Below are positions 31,501-36,740 of a DNA stretch of 64,000 nucleotides, piece after piece (position 1 is the stretch's first letter; each line of letters opens with the position of its first letter). A program made the translations under genes and the position numbers. Source of the DNA: Pararge aegeria (lineage: Eukaryota > Arthropoda > Insecta > Lepidoptera > Nymphalidae); contig NC_053195.1 of the NCBI RefSeq assembly GCF_905163445.1, positions 7,864,501-7,928,500 on the forward strand, written 5' to 3'. The notes under the pieces were generated by a model that made no database searches, was not told the DNA's origin, and saw only the letters and a list, made by a program, of their open reading frames with translations.

Positions 31501-34208
31501 AATTGCTGAAAAAACGCACATAACTTAGCGTTCTGGGATTTGAACTCTGACTAGGCTTTCACCGCCAAGCAGTACTAGTACATATTCCCGTAATCCCGTA
31601 AGGAGCAAACAAAACAAAGCTGATGCCATTTCCCTCATCCAAAAGCAAACGCACACAAACTGATTACGGTTATTACGGCCGCGATGTTCGCGCTAAAGAG
31701 CCCCGGTCAAAGTTTTAATCTTAGTTCACCAACTCTGGCGATATCGACTTGAGCTGAGTTTTATTTGCCCCTTATTAAAACTTTTCCCATATTACTATTA
31801 CTCGATTCGAGGAGTTTTATGACTTTTTCTAGTCTCTCTTCCTTGTCACGGACGATTTTATAGTCTAAGGCTGCGTACCCACAGTGATATTAATCGATTC
31901 ATAAATAACAAAAATAAAAAAGATTTTTATCATCCATGAATAAGTTAAGGTTAAGGTAATGCCTCTACTTATCAGCAATATCCGCAATATTTTATTTTAA
32001 AAATGTAAGTAAAAGTTATCACTATTATTTTTCATCTGTAAAGTAGAGTTTGCAAAATATGACAGGGTCCTTTTATTTTTTATTGATGAATACTTTTTAT
32101 CCCGCAAACATAAAGGGTTCTTATGAGATAACAATATAATAAAAAATAAACGGGAGAACATAATAAACGAAATAAATTTTGAAACTTTGAACCAAACGTA
32201 GCGTAATTTAGAAGGTACAGATACAAATTATTGGAGACCCAAAAATACTTTTACATGAGAAAAAATGAAAATAAATATTGACGGTACTGCAATATTAGTA
32301 GGTACGTAAGACTCAGACTCAGCCGCGGGCACAGCTACTATTTCCATTAATTGTGTTTGCATAATTAAAAAAACGCGCCTGAGAATCTTTACTGAACTCA
32401 GTTAAAAATTAAAGATTTTAAGCTAAAGTTTTCGTGGTTAATCAACATCTCTTAAATATAACATATCGACAAATTCAAAAATATTATCGTGGTATGTACC
32501 CGTTGAAATATATTTAAGAAATGTCAGTTTAGATAATATAAATCAAGATTTGTGCACTTATTATTATTATATGCATATTGCACTGCATGCTAGTGCTTGC
32601 TAACGCTCTTAGCAAATAAATAACACTGAAATTGGTCGGTTTTGCACACGCCCCTTGTTTCTTTTCAAACATGTCTCATGGATAGGCAGCTTTACGTCGC
32701 GCTGTCGCCTACTACACTTTGCTTTCAGTGGAGACGTATTTTGTGCTGTCTATTGAAAGAAATGTAAAGTGCTTTCAGATAGCAATCCTTTCCTATTCAT
32801 AATTTTGCTTGACTTTCCTTAATTATTTATTCTCCGCACCTTGAATTATAACTATACAAATAATATAAAGATATCGTTTGAATAAAAAATTCGCACTAAA
32901 TTAGTGGCTGTTAAGCTATGTATGTTTGTTTGTATTTATTATACTTATATGTATTTAACTTAATTGTATCACTGATTGCACTATCCCGTTTTCCCTAACC
33001 TAATTCTCTACCATAAAGGGTTGTCTGGAGAAGATCGCTTAAAGCGATAAGACCGCCTTTGCGCATCTTTTATATATATTTTTAAGAAGAAGAAGAAGAA
33101 ATACTTTATTGCACGTATAACATACAGTTTTTTAGTTCTTGTTTTTGCTTTTAATTTGTGCAATAAAGTCTTTATCTATCTATCTAAGTATTTTAACCTA
33201 GCTATTTCCCGCAATTTTGTCCGCGTTTGTTTTTTTAAAAGAATCGTTCGTTTTCCTGATCTGAAAAGTATTCTTTAGGATGTATGCTGTCTCTATGCAA
33301 AAAATATTTATTTAATTCCGCAAAGTATGTTAGTATACTAGCGGTCTCTCGCGACTCGTTAGCGTATAAGTCAACCTTAAAAGATAGACATATGCGGTTT
33401 TTTTTAGAACTTTTAAACGGAAACAACGCAGCGTACGCTGCGGAAGTGGCGATGAACGTTGGGATCTAAAAATGCTGGAATGGCGATGTAGGTAGGTCGG
33501 CCCCCAACGAGGTGGTCAGACAACACCAGGCGAGCGGCTGGGAGCCGCAGCAATCGATCCAGGACCGTGGATTGTGGAACTACAAAAGAACCTATGTCCA
33601 GCAGTGGACGTTAATTGGTCGCATTGAAGATGAGACACTAAACTATTGAGATTTGGTTCGCTACTGAAAATAAGCATTGCGGTATTCCTCGGCAGATACT
33701 TACTGCCATGGTGCTGCAACACAGAGCTAAGGAGGTGACCCTTTGGCAACTTACATTTTAATTATAAAAAGTGTTTCTTTCTCTTTTCTTTTTATAATTA
33801 TTTTTATGTTGCTGGAACAATGATTGTGGCCAGTTATAATTATTATCGTTAAGCACTCTCAACAACATATTATACGAACCGTAATAGACATTTATATCGT
33901 ACTTTTTCAGCAGACAACTCCCGATGAAGCCTCTACAATCGCTCTTCCGGATCTCCTACACTTACTGCCCATTTGCTGGTGCTATTACCGTCCTCATCAT
34001 AGGGGTTCCAATGAGCTACCTTACTGGAAAATCGAAGACGGATTCTATGAACCCAGATGTGTTCTGTCCCCTTACCCAGAGTTTCCTTCACAAGTTACCA
34101 GATAGGAGTGCATCTACTTCTTCAGAACTCAGAGCCCCGAATACGCAAGAAGTCTACATGGCCCTTGATGATGCTCTGAAACATTTAAAGGAAGTTATAG
34201 ATCGGTAA
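11513..34208 (+). CDS. SLC5-family sodium/solute symporter-like protein (11 exons, 601 aa)
   Basis: The product is a multi-pass plasma-membrane transporter of the SLC5 group, closest in feel to the SMCT, iodide (NIS) and multivitamin carriers that move small organic or inorganic anions with sodium. Exons: 11513-11712, 14092-14216, 16919-17071, 23350-23569, 23962-24232, 25526-25614, 25695-25803, 26531-26692, 28923-29018, 29838-29920, 33911-34208. All introns are GT-AG and the reading frame holds throughout, giving 601 codons plus TAA, close to the usual 580-640 aa. Diagnostic motifs: FLFGGKNMS, ITLLGVPVEIYLRGTQYW, FEYLEIRF, DPDPELAHHT, GCDPLLTGQI and FEEFIRP. The start has A at -3. Oddities: the WTD motif after TM5 is replaced by GIG, and the TM8 sodium-site pair is Gly-Cys. 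The ORF is undamaged, so this looks like a divergent expressed paralogue. The substrate cannot be read from the sequence. Confidence 0.92.
12105..12373 (+). mobile_element. LINE-J 3' end (5'-truncated) in intron 1
   Basis: Contains GGTGGCTTTGAAGCATCCGG, GTTGGAAAAGAGCAACTGCT, CCTTCCGAACCGGTGGTAGA, ACTACAAACAGACAGACTTG and the tail AAATAAATGAATTTTGAATT. Only the last few codons and the 3' UTR remain. Confidence 0.8.
12583..12690 (-). mobile_element. SINE-C fragment in intron 1
   Basis: GGTTTTAGGCTG, CTGGCGAAGTGCGGTTTGGT and TGACTTCACACACCTTTGAT are the 3' half of the SINE-C body read in minus orientation. Confidence 0.6.
13162..13405 (+). mobile_element. SINE-C copy in intron 1
   Basis: Head CAGCGATAACCCAGTGGGTG, B-box region GAGTTGGAATCCCAGCAGGC, then TAACTTTTCTAAGTTATGTG, AAGGAAAACGCCATGAGGAA and GTGAAGTCCACCAATCCGGC. 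It ends with AAACCCTTCTCATTT. Confidence 0.8.
13500..13945 (+). pseudogene. LINE-J fragment: ORF2 C-terminus and 3' UTR in intron 1
   Basis: The frame to 13794 encodes CFYNMIPKVISNLPLPKFKQ followed by YDTIDEFLNDKAALKQA, the C-terminus of a Jockey/CR1-like reverse transcriptase ORF. The 3' UTR follows (GATGTTGGAAAAGAGCAATC, CGAATCGGTGGTAGAGTCAC) and ends GAATTTTGAATTTTGAATTT. The element is 5'-truncated; its left end near 13500 is approximate. Confidence 0.8.
14092..14216 (+). CDS. Gene 1 exon 2 (residues 67-108)
   Basis: Acceptor TTCCAG|CC, donor CCAG|GTAAAT. Encodes SHLTSITLLGVPVEIYLRGT, the highly conserved SLC5 TM1-TM2 region (usual form SITLLGTPAEIY), and a further membrane segment ending VIYLPG. 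Confidence 0.9.
14563..15075 (+). mobile_element. Helitron-like non-autonomous repeat H, copy 1, in intron 2
   Basis: Begins ACTAGCTGTTGCCCGCGACT, contains TTGCTACTGTCCGCTGTGGA and CTCCCAAAGGAACCGAGCTT, and ends AATATTAAGTAGT followed by a run of AGTAA and AGGGAT. A second copy in the same orientation is at 38878-39361. Assignment to Helitrons rests on recall of similar lepidopteran repeats; I see no rolling-circle protein. Confidence 0.65.
15250..15416 (+). mobile_element. SINE-B copy with internal deletion, intron 2
   Basis: GACCTCCACGCGCAGTGGTG and AGCGCTGTGGTC (head), TCTGGTCTGGTAGGATGCTT with CAGCCGTGGC, then a jump to the tail CACCAGGTGAGATTGCAGCC. Confidence 0.75.
15471..15525 (+). 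repeat. Repeat D fragment, intron 2
   Basis: AGTAGAACCAGAGCTTTATG, CGACAGAGCTAGTTCGGG: only the 5' portion of repeat D. Confidence 0.5.
15526..16756. other. Intron 2 interior, nothing recognised
   Basis: AT-rich intronic sequence without open frames of interest. The 63-codon frame 16418-16609 is unsupported by splice sites or homology. Confidence 0.45.
16757..16890 (+). mobile_element. SINE-B 3' end immediately before exon 3
   Basis: CCGATTAGGGGTTTGACTAC, GACTGCATCATCACCTACCA, GATTGCAGTCAAGGGCTAAC and TTGTAGTGGAATAAAAAC: the 3' half of SINE-B with its A-rich tail. It ends 28 bases before the exon 3 acceptor. Confidence 0.85.
16919..17071 (+). CDS. Gene 1 exon 3 (residues 109-159)
   Basis: Acceptor TTTTTCAG|TT, donor TTAG|GTAAGT. 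Encodes VFHRLQLSSSFEYLEIRF, matching the SLC5 signature LQLTSSYEYLEMRF, then the membrane segment TIAAVLFVVSKLMLLPIVPY. Confidence 0.92.
17130..17690 (+). pseudogene. RTE-type LINE remnant in intron 3 (left part)
   Basis: Broken plus-strand frames read LRFADDVVIMAETLEYLNAM (one residue pattern shifted by a frame), SNFEKEVNRRIQLGWAAFGK, IFSSKIPQCLKTKVFEQCVL and QIRNEEISRRT: the RT active-site and C-terminal region of insect RTE elements, with several stops and frameshifts. The copy is cut at 17690 by the 5.1-kb LINE and resumes at 22801. Confidence 0.85.
18260..19135 (+). CDS. LINE ORF1 protein, coiled coil plus FP25K/Baculo_FP-like C-terminal domain (291 aa)
   Basis: A retrotransposon RNA-binding/nucleocapsid-type protein expected to coat the element's RNA. 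The N-terminal ~60 residues are Ser/Lys/Glu-rich. Residues about 55-130 are heptad-like and charged (QNEEYKKKIELLEMQAQEDR). The C-terminal half resembles the domain shared with baculovirus few-polyhedra proteins: FEVKNVPRN, DIYRVRPRK, IIIETMST and, at the end, GKVYVRKDDNSRVILI. No CCHC zinc knuckle is seen. The ATG (AATATGAACAAA) is the first in the frame. The protein is followed by a spacer and then ORF2. Confidence 0.85.
   Translation: MNKSFSESNIAEDSPNKSDSTSSFVSLRNKRKREKEDFSFEFSVFKEEMKSLIHSMVSTNSEEIKKITPTLADIQQSNRNIENSIAFLTSQNEEYKKKIELLEMQAQEDRKYITILEDKIEDIQKGMRKTSFEVKNVPRNDKETKEDLLDMVTCLSKNIDCEISRSDIRDIYRVRPRKEGQRNTPIIIETMSTITKNNFLKMSKSFNIKNKTKICAKHLGLRREPDTPVYISENLTAKASRLYFLGRGLTNSGLYKYCWTSYGKVYVRKDDNSRVILITNEAQIQKLQQED
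19536..22490 (+). CDS. LINE ORF2: apurinic-type endonuclease plus reverse transcriptase (984 aa)
   Basis: Makes the target nick and copies RNA into the nicked site. The endonuclease domain (about 38-250) has TQNIRS (N44), LTECRL (E73), GIYRSPS (Y139), GDININ (D172, N174), CLDHF (D218) and TDHLM (D242, H243). The RT domain (about 470-780) has NNYRPISVL, QYGFRQGKST, FLDLKKAFDT (D612), GVPQGSVLGPTLF (from 668) and YADD (700-703), all catalytic Asp residues present. The C-terminal region carries the usual SILSYCVPIWGGASK and ends in a basic tail, without an obvious RNase H domain or Cys/His finger. No stop or frameshift: it could be enzymatically competent. Confidence 0.95.
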   Translation: MDNTLSTVNEIDKTEIATSINCDIENLNEYIHISKKDLTIITQNIRSIYKNIDDLQVTISNLRHEIDILILTECRLDDSKNLPQLNNYISFATANRLNQNDGVVIFVKSNLNPKIKEIILDQASCVQIDIFNHIILGIYRSPSNTNTDRFTESLRMHLDIIKTCKSIVVTGDININLIQKPNESSTDHKNRHNYLNMLSTFGLLPGHILPTRDNSCLDHFMLKLDRKKINASVAVFNTTITDHLMVFCSLTKIKYARETTKKKTYIDFDKALITLANKNLSSLLQCDDPNSLLETLTTKITESLQENTHTMNLPKKQRTLKPWITHGILRCIRHRNNLQKQLKRNPDDNILKITFKRYRNYCNNLIKKVKRLHDRKLLLDKNPKVLWNNVRNLTNSKPSKTTNSQLLDIDPCPAKAVNSVNNFFANVGPNLAKEIESNNQLSLLHKSIEIPNGNNQLSSFVILNTDHEEVTSILLKLKSDSASGIDNIPTKFLKRSKDLIVPILTYLANLCFTKGVFPSLMKQSIITPVYKNGEKTQINNYRPISVLTGMSKVMEKLINNRLIHYLNKFNILSTSQYGFRQGKSTQDIILDLTSRITDHLDQKNKCLTVFLDLKKAFDTVSIPILVKKLHNIGIRGNQLNLMKDYLSNRTQRVKIDDSISSDLEMTFGVPQGSVLGPTLFLIYINDLCDFKINSGHIYSYADDTAIVFYGKTWIEVHSAAETGLRKISSWLNAHFLTLNTNKTNYICFAINNKSQPITSNLKIHYCDDQSVICTCPTIDKINSTKYLGIIIDQRLSWHSHLELISSRIRKLIWIFKILRHVATNKVVKQVYTALAKSILSYCVPIWGGASKIKFLELERSHRALLKVMYCKPYRFPTIELYSIDNLLSVRKLYILQLLLRRHKTVTIDINTKTKRRINIRTGSNIVKTTFAKKQYTRQSTYIYKKVNSLLNIHSLNTYQLKKTLTEWLGKLTYEDTEALLEANK
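22510..22604 (+). repeat. (CA)n microsatellite in the LINE 3' UTR
   Basis: Two long CA runs, separated by AAACACTCACAC and ending CAGAAACACACACACTCTCT, begin 20 bases after the ORF2 stop. The Cys/Val-rich and His/Thr-rich open frames across it are artefacts. Confidence 0.95.
22688..22732 (+). promoter_or_regulatory. Stem-loop in the LINE 3' UTR
   Basis: GGGACACCCT (22688-22697) pairs with AGGATGTCCC (22723-22732) with one mismatch, and inside it AAGTAA (22703) pairs with TTACTT (22714). It lies about 70 bases from the 3' end, where reverse transcriptases of stringent LINEs recognise their RNA; that role here is inferred. Confidence 0.6.
22801..22830 (+). pseudogene. RTE remnant, right part after the LINE
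   Basis: AAGAACTAGAGTTACCGACA continues the RTE frame interrupted at 17690 (T-R-V-T-D). Similarity is lost within about 20 bases. Confidence 0.7.
22963..23218 (-). mobile_element. SINE-C copy in intron 3
   Basis: Minus orientation: CAACCCGTTACCGGCC, CCAGTGCGGATTGGTGGACT, GTTTTCCTTCACCGTTGAAG, AAAGTTAGAAGTGCGTGCTG and GGGCTATCACCGCTTC are the complement of the family block order. Confidence 0.8.
23350..23569 (+). CDS. Gene 1 exon 4 (residues 160-232)
   Basis: Acceptor TTCTTACAG|TA, donor TACGA|GTAAGT. Encodes ITAVVCVACSTFIAVGGLRA, then VVGIGIV where relatives have VVWTDVFQ, then a segment ending LVIY. The GG-x-x-AVV core confirms the family; loss of W-T-D is a departure from it. Confidence 0.9.
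23962..24232 (+). CDS. Gene 1 exon 5 (residues 233-323)
   Basis: Acceptor TTGTTACAG|TC, donor CAA|GTGAGT. Encodes DPDPELAHHTSFFVVTLALS (family NPDPxxRHTFWT), NWLWKIALSQSSLQKLLAVP (family YGVNQxxVQRYxA), a long membrane helix and CDPLLTGQI (family CDPLxxGxI). Confidence 0.92.
24280..24452 (-). mobile_element. SINE-A copy lacking its tRNA-like head, intron 5
   Basis: Minus orientation: CACATCGTCACATAGCCCCA, GCGTAGCTTGTGTTATGGGT and CACCCAGACACTGAAAAACA. The A and B boxes are absent (5'-truncated). Confidence 0.85.
24455..24720 (+). pseudogene. LINE-K 3' fragment, intron 5
   Basis: Reads (LN)VFKKRLENHFLSM, a typical final segment of a Jockey/CR1-like ORF2, followed by an AT-rich 3' UTR with TGGTTGTCTGGAAGAGATCG and CTTTAGTGATCG, the short stem seen in the other LINE-K ends at 33006 and 53899. 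Confidence 0.6.
24721..25525. other. Intron 5 remainder, nothing recognised
   Basis: AT-rich; (AATAAT)n-like run near 25165-25200. No gene or shared repeat identified. Confidence 0.45.
25526..25614 (+). CDS. Gene 1 exon 6 (residues 324-353)
   Basis: Acceptor TTTCCAG|TT, donor ACAGG|GTATGT. Encodes LVPHFLNNLSTMFPGICGIF then ISIFSATT, the loop and first half of TM8, where relatives read YSGTLST. The intron that follows is only 80 bases. Confidence 0.92.
25695..25803 (+). CDS. Gene 1 exon 7 (residues 353-389)
   Basis: Acceptor GTTACAG|TT, donor AAG|GTGAGC. Encodes CIASIINSISGVVFEEFIRP (family ASTSINAMAAVTVEDLIKP), completing TM8 and the conserved acidic and Pro residues of the following loop. 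Confidence 0.92.
25891..26073. mobile_element. Inverted pair of SINE-B 3' ends in intron 7
   Basis: 25891-25952 is the SINE-B tail in minus orientation (CTGACTGAAATCTCACCTGG, GATGATGCAGTCTAAGA). 26012-26073 is the same tail in plus orientation (TCTTAGACTGTATCATCC, GATTGCAGTCGAGGACGAAC, then an A run). They can fold into a ~60-bp stem with mismatches. Confidence 0.75.
26531..26692 (+). CDS. Gene 1 exon 8 (residues 390-443)
   Basis: Acceptor CTTTCAG|CT, donor TCT|GTAAGT. Encodes a helix (LLCILVGLYCASVIWLA), the loop ELDRLQHVASGVTGVTAG and the next helix LGLFTLGIVFSRANCS, equal to the TM9-TM10 block of SMCT/NIS (TGxxxGPLLGxFxLGMxxPxxN). The codons for the usual LGxFxLG core are intact. Confidence 0.9.
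26805..26922. repeat. Possible small inverted-repeat element (AGCGCCATCTAG ends)
   Basis: AGCGCCATCTAG at 26805 and CTACAGATGGCGGTGCT at 26906 are inverted with mismatches. Similar pairs occur at 10624-10763 and 40659-40700. No clear target duplication is seen. Confidence 0.35.
27235..27501 (+). mobile_element. SINE-A copy, full length, intron 8
   Basis: GACGGCCGACTGGCGCAGTT head with A box, GTGGGTTCGATTCCCACAGC B box, TCAGTGTCTGGGTGTTTATA, CATAACACAAGCTACGCTTA and a TTTATTTATTATTTATT end. It is one of the least mutated copies. Confidence 0.92.
27569..27774. mobile_element. MITE-like element with GGCTAGCATGGGC ends, intron 8
   Basis: Left end GGCTAGCATGGGCACCAGAC and right end ATTGTCTCCGGCCTGTGCTA with GCCC form a degenerate terminal inverted repeat. 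The element at 30282-30584 has the same ends and shares TATCTTCTCCCACAGCT-like internal sequence (inverted there). Confidence 0.6.
27884..28065 (+). mobile_element. LINE-J 3' end, intron 8
   Basis: GTTAAAGAACAACTGCTGAG, TTCTTGCCGGCTTCTTCTTG, CATCCGAACCGGTGGTAGAG, ACTATAAACAGACGTAG: 3' UTR only, 5'-truncated. Confidence 0.75.
28138..28380. other. GC-richer unclassified block in intron 8
   Basis: A segment of higher GC than its surroundings (ACACCGACTGCGTTTCGTGC, ACAGCGTACGGCAGGC). The 73-codon minus-strand frame over it has no recognisable motif. It may be a transposon fragment I do not know. Confidence 0.3.
28428..28634 (-). mobile_element. SINE-B copy, intron 8
   Basis: Minus orientation: AAGATGGTAGCAGGCTTAGC, ACTAAATCGTTTGACC, GGGATCAAACCTCGGACCTC (B box complement) and CACAGCGCTCACCACCGCAC (A box complement). 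Confidence 0.75.
28923..29018 (+). CDS. Gene 1 exon 9 (residues 444-475)
   Basis: Acceptor TTTAACAG|GG, donor CAG|GTAGGA. Encodes GALSGCILSLLLCGWLLIGA and a short loop, equal to the TM11 region of SMCT (GVLAGLxxGLxxSLWVxxGA). Confidence 0.88.
29074..29300 (+). mobile_element. LINE-J 3' end with inverted 5' sequence, intron 9
   Basis: 29104 onward is LINE-J (AGATAGAAAAATGAATGTAA, GCCTTTCGAACCGGTGGAAG, tail AAATAAATGAATTTTGATTT). Its first 26 bases are preceded, after CACA, by their own inverted copy (29074-29099, one mismatch). Confidence 0.75.
29838..29920 (+). CDS. Gene 1 exon 10 (residues 476-503)
   Basis: Acceptor CTTTCAG|GG, donor GCTGC|GTGAGT. Encodes GKPLVTTGCGKANFTHLVNV then TTIVSS, the extracellular loop before the last helix. 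NFT and NVT are possible N-glycosylation sites. Confidence 0.82.
29940..30241 (-). mobile_element. SINE-B copy, near full length, intron 10
   Basis: Minus orientation: CCACTACAAGTTAGACCTTG, CAATCTCACCTGGTGTTAAG, GGGAATCGAACCTGGGACCT (B box complement), GCACCAGGGAGGTCG (head complement). It starts about 20 bases after the exon 10 donor. Confidence 0.9.
30282..30584. mobile_element. MITE-like element with ~27-bp inverted ends and CCGATATCCC repeats, intron 10
   Basis: Left end AGCAGGGCTAGCACGGGCGG (30282) is matched by the complement of CCGCCC-like TCTCCTGCCCATGCTAGCCC with TGCT (30561-30584), with about three mismatches in 27. A 10-bp tandem repeat, CCGATATCCC, about five units, occupies 30321-30370. 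It is related to 27569-27774. Confidence 0.7.
30625..30890 (-). repeat. Repeat D copy, intron 10
   Basis: Minus orientation: CCCACCTGATGGTAAGTTTA, ATAAACAGAGCAACACTTCG, AGGGCATGCCAGGTCCCGCA, ATAAGCATGGCGAAAGTACT, GACCAGCTCTGTC. Confidence 0.7.
31190..31575 (-). mobile_element. SINE-C copy split by a later insertion, intron 10
   Basis: Minus orientation: GTCCACTAAGCTGGCCCAGT, GCGGATTGGTAGACTCCACA before the break and ATGTTTTCCTTCGCGATATT, AACGCACATAACTTAGCGTT, GATTTGAACTCTGACTAGGC after it. The break is at 31290-31457. The 145-codon minus-strand frame over this region is composite repeat sequence, not a gene. Confidence 0.85.
31290..31457 (+). mobile_element. 5'-truncated retroposon inserted into SINE-C, 15-bp target duplication
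   Basis: AGGCATGCAGGTTTC occurs at 31275-31289 and 31458-31472. Between them is 168 bp ending AGCTTTCCACCACGACAAAA with more A's, i.e. a poly(A)-tailed 3' end on the plus strand. It contains CAATAAAGCTTTCC before the tail. Its parent family is not otherwise in the window. Confidence 0.85.
31586..32934. other. Intron 10 interior, nothing recognised
   Basis: AT-rich, no useful open frame; the block 32640-32780 is slightly GC-richer without a recognisable motif. Confidence 0.45.
32935..33180 (+). mobile_element. LINE-K 3' end with a nested tail fragment, intron 10
   Basis: CCCGTTTTCCCTAACC, GGTTGTCTGGAGAAGATCGC, TTAAAGCGATAAGACCGCCT, TGTGCAATAAAGTCTTTATC then (TCTA)n. A short opposite-strand tail, AAGAAGAAGAAGAAATACTT then TATTGCACG, sits inside it at about 33086-33131. 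Confidence 0.65.
33500..33625 (+). pseudogene. RTE fragment, C-terminal codons, intron 10
   Basis: GGTCAGACAACACCAGGCGA onward reads, with one frame change, like RRAAGSRSNRSRTVD and ending YVQQWTLIG, the last residues of the RTE polyprotein. Confidence 0.65.
33911..34208 (+). CDS. Gene 1 exon 11 (residues 503-601, stop TAA)
   Basis: Acceptor CTTTTTCAG|CA, stop at 34206-34208. Encodes the last membrane segment (FRISYTYCPFAGAITVLIIG, ending GVPMSYLTG), then a ~60-residue cytoplasmic tail (NPDVFCPLTQSFLHKLPDR and a charged end EVYMALDDALKHLKEVIDR). This YxxxxxxGxxxTxxxG-type final helix followed by a hydrophilic tail is standard for SMCT/NIS. Confidence 0.9.
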
Positions 34209-34239
34209 AATAACGGCTTTATTATGAAAATTATACATA

Positions 34240-34364
34240 ATTTGCTATACTCCGGTGTAATTCATAATAACTTAAATCGTAATACTTCATACCAAACAGA
34301 TCTCCGGCAATGTACCCGTTACGCACGGTTCGCTCTACGCACGTTTCGACGGAATATAGCAAAT
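34240..34364. mobile_element. Hairpin-type MITE (family P) in the gene 1 3' UTR
   Basis: ATTTGCTATACTCCG (34240-34254) and CGGAATATAGCAAAT (34350-34364) are inverted with one mismatch. The interior shares ACCAAACAGATC and TCTACGCACGTTTCG with the copy at 50780-51000. It lies 31 bases after the stop codon. Confidence 0.7.
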
Positions 34365-34420
34365 GAAGCTTAATTCCATAATATATCGTGGAATTCCGCA
34401 AATTACGGCTGCTTCTATCC

Positions 34421-34426
34421 AATAAA
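34421..34426 (+). promoter_or_regulatory. Candidate polyadenylation signal AATAAA of gene 1
   Basis: First canonical hexamer after the stop (213 bases downstream), followed by a T-rich stretch (CTACCTTTTTTGTTATTTAT) about 20 bases later. Using it would place the family P element inside the 3' UTR. Confidence 0.55.
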
Positions 34427-34765
34427 GGCGGTATTTTGCACTACCTTTTTTGTTATTTATTTACCTACCTATTCTATGTTTTTCTGAACAATACAAACAC
34501 CTAAGATACACACTTTACAATAATTTTGAGTAAGTATTAGTAACGTAGTAAGAGAGGGCTTCTATATATACTGTTTTTAAAATTTACGGTTAATAACAAT
34601 TTGTACATAATGATTTCTTTGCACTCGATTACTGCGTCATCTATTGTTAGAAAGCTTCCAGTCCAGCAAAGATAAATTAAGCGAGCAAAAATTTCAATTT
34701 TCATAATCCTTTCAGAAAAGTTACTTTGTATCAAACTAGGCAAATATTTAAAAATGAAATATCAT

Positions 34766-35117
34766 GATCGTCCACGTCCCACTGTGTCCGTAGGCCTCTT
34801 CTCTCATGGGGAGACAATTTTAAAGCATAAACCCACCACCCTGCTTTAATGCTGCTTGGTGGGCTCTAACGACTATTACCATAAGTAAGTTATAATAACC
34901 GAGGCTGACAGCTTAACATGGGTTATAAATTCCTACCTCCGGACTGGTACTGAAGATTCTGTAACAGGAAAACATAATAATTTAATTATTCATTTAAATT
35001 GAACTTTTAAGTTAAAAACTGCTATAGACCTAAAATGTTCGACCGCTACCATTTTAGGTTGCATCATCACTTACCACGAGGTGAGATTTCAGTCAAAGGC
35101 TAACTTGTAGTGGTATA
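34766..35117. repeat. Dispersed repeat debris including a SINE-B tail
   Basis: CCACGTCCCACTGTGTCCGT, AGGCCTCTTCTCTCATGGGG resembles a common lepidopteran spacer repeat, also near 30900. 35040-35117 is the SINE-B tail in plus orientation (TTGCATCATCACTTACCACG, AGGCTAACTTGTAGTGG). Confidence 0.55.
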
Positions 35118-36740
35118 ATAATATTAAAAAATACCACCAAATTATGCTAACAAAGCATAATTATCGCCTTTGACTTCCGGAATCCGTAAATACCGGGTCT
35201 TGTAGAATGAATGTCATTTTACAATTCAATGGATTCAGCAAATTTCACCGTCATCTTCCATTATTCATGTGACGTAACGATGATATATGACGTGTCATTA
35301 AGTCTCTTACCTGATCCGAATTCGTGGCGTCATAAACATTTTCATTCGTCATTTTTCGCCTCATTCATCTCTGGTTAATCTACGTAAGTAAAATTGATGG
35401 ATCGTGGTAGCTTGGGTCTTTACCGTGCTTATATTATTGCTCATTTTGGCTTATCGGGCAATACGTATTAATAAAGAGTAGGTAGACCTTTGTCAGAGAT
35501 GAATTTACATATACGAGTAAGTTTATGTAAATAAGTAGATCTATTTATTGAATAAAAGTTATATAAAATATAATATCCCAATCTTTAAGAGCCGTTTCAA
35601 TCCTAACTTATTTATAGACGGATGCTATAACGCCATCTGTCAATGTTTAATGAAAACAACGCTAGTATCGCTGGTACAAAGCATTAATGCAAAGTAGGTA
35701 CTTAAAAATGTTTCAAAAGTAAAACCAAATTCATCTTCGTATGTAGGTAATATAAGAAGGTAAATTAATAAACTTAAAATAGAAACTACAAAAAACATAT
35801 TTCAGAAGGTTCATAATATTAAGTATGTTTGTGTCGACTCTGTTTTTGTGAATTCAAAGACTTTAGGCACAAGTAAAAGTAAGATAGGTAATAAGTAAGT
35901 AGTATAATTGCATCTTTATCACACATACCTAAACATAAGACCGGAACAAATAAATCACAACTTTACTCTCCTCATAAAAGAACACAAAGCTAGAGGATTT
36001 TTGCTCCAAACATGTCTGATAAACAAAGGAAAAACATCTGCGGGTGCGTGCTAGGTTTTAGCTACGCTACATTAATTCCTAGACCGCAAGCCTACTGTCT
36101 GAGTACATGCATTGCAATCAAAAAGTCTTATAAACCACTGTAAAGGTATCTCCAAAAAGCTTTATATTTTAAGAAATAGAGTTTAAGATGCTTTTTTACT
36201 TTTGGATCGTGAGGATTAGCGACAATTTCAGGACGAGTTGGGTTTTTGCCCGGATTGAGAGGGGGTTCTCGATAGTATAGGATAACATATGTTGCGGTAA
36301 TAATGAGAGAAATTGGTTCCGTTTTAACAACTCTGAAGTGATTTGGGTAAAACATATCTTCAGCTCAACAAGATTTAAAGAGTTTTTTTCTTAAATATAG
36401 TTCAACGGGTACATACCACGATAATATTTTGGATTTGTAGATATTTCGACCCAGTTGCATGGATCGTGATCACGACGTTTAGAAGTTTTGCATTCTTGAA
36501 GATGCATTGGTAAAGAATATTTGTTAGAGGAATTTCTACTCTATTATAGTTCAAATGTAATAAATGAAAATGCGTATTATTCAAGTCCCATCTCCACGTT
36601 CTCCAACGTTAGTGATGATTAAAGATAAAAAGTGAGCTAGTTCTCACAATAGAGCATAAGAAATGCACTCAGCAAGTACAGAAATGCAAGCGCATTCCGT
36701 AATGCACTGCATAGCGAATTCTCTGACCATAAGTAGCTAG
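35118..36740. other. Intergenic, no gene recognised
   Basis: AT-rich. Minus-strand frames at 36128-36355 and 36402-36584 lack motifs. No shared repeat identified. Confidence 0.45.

Noticed and set aside
31084..31521. 145-codon minus-strand open frame
   Set aside because: Spans a SINE-C and the retroposon nested in it.
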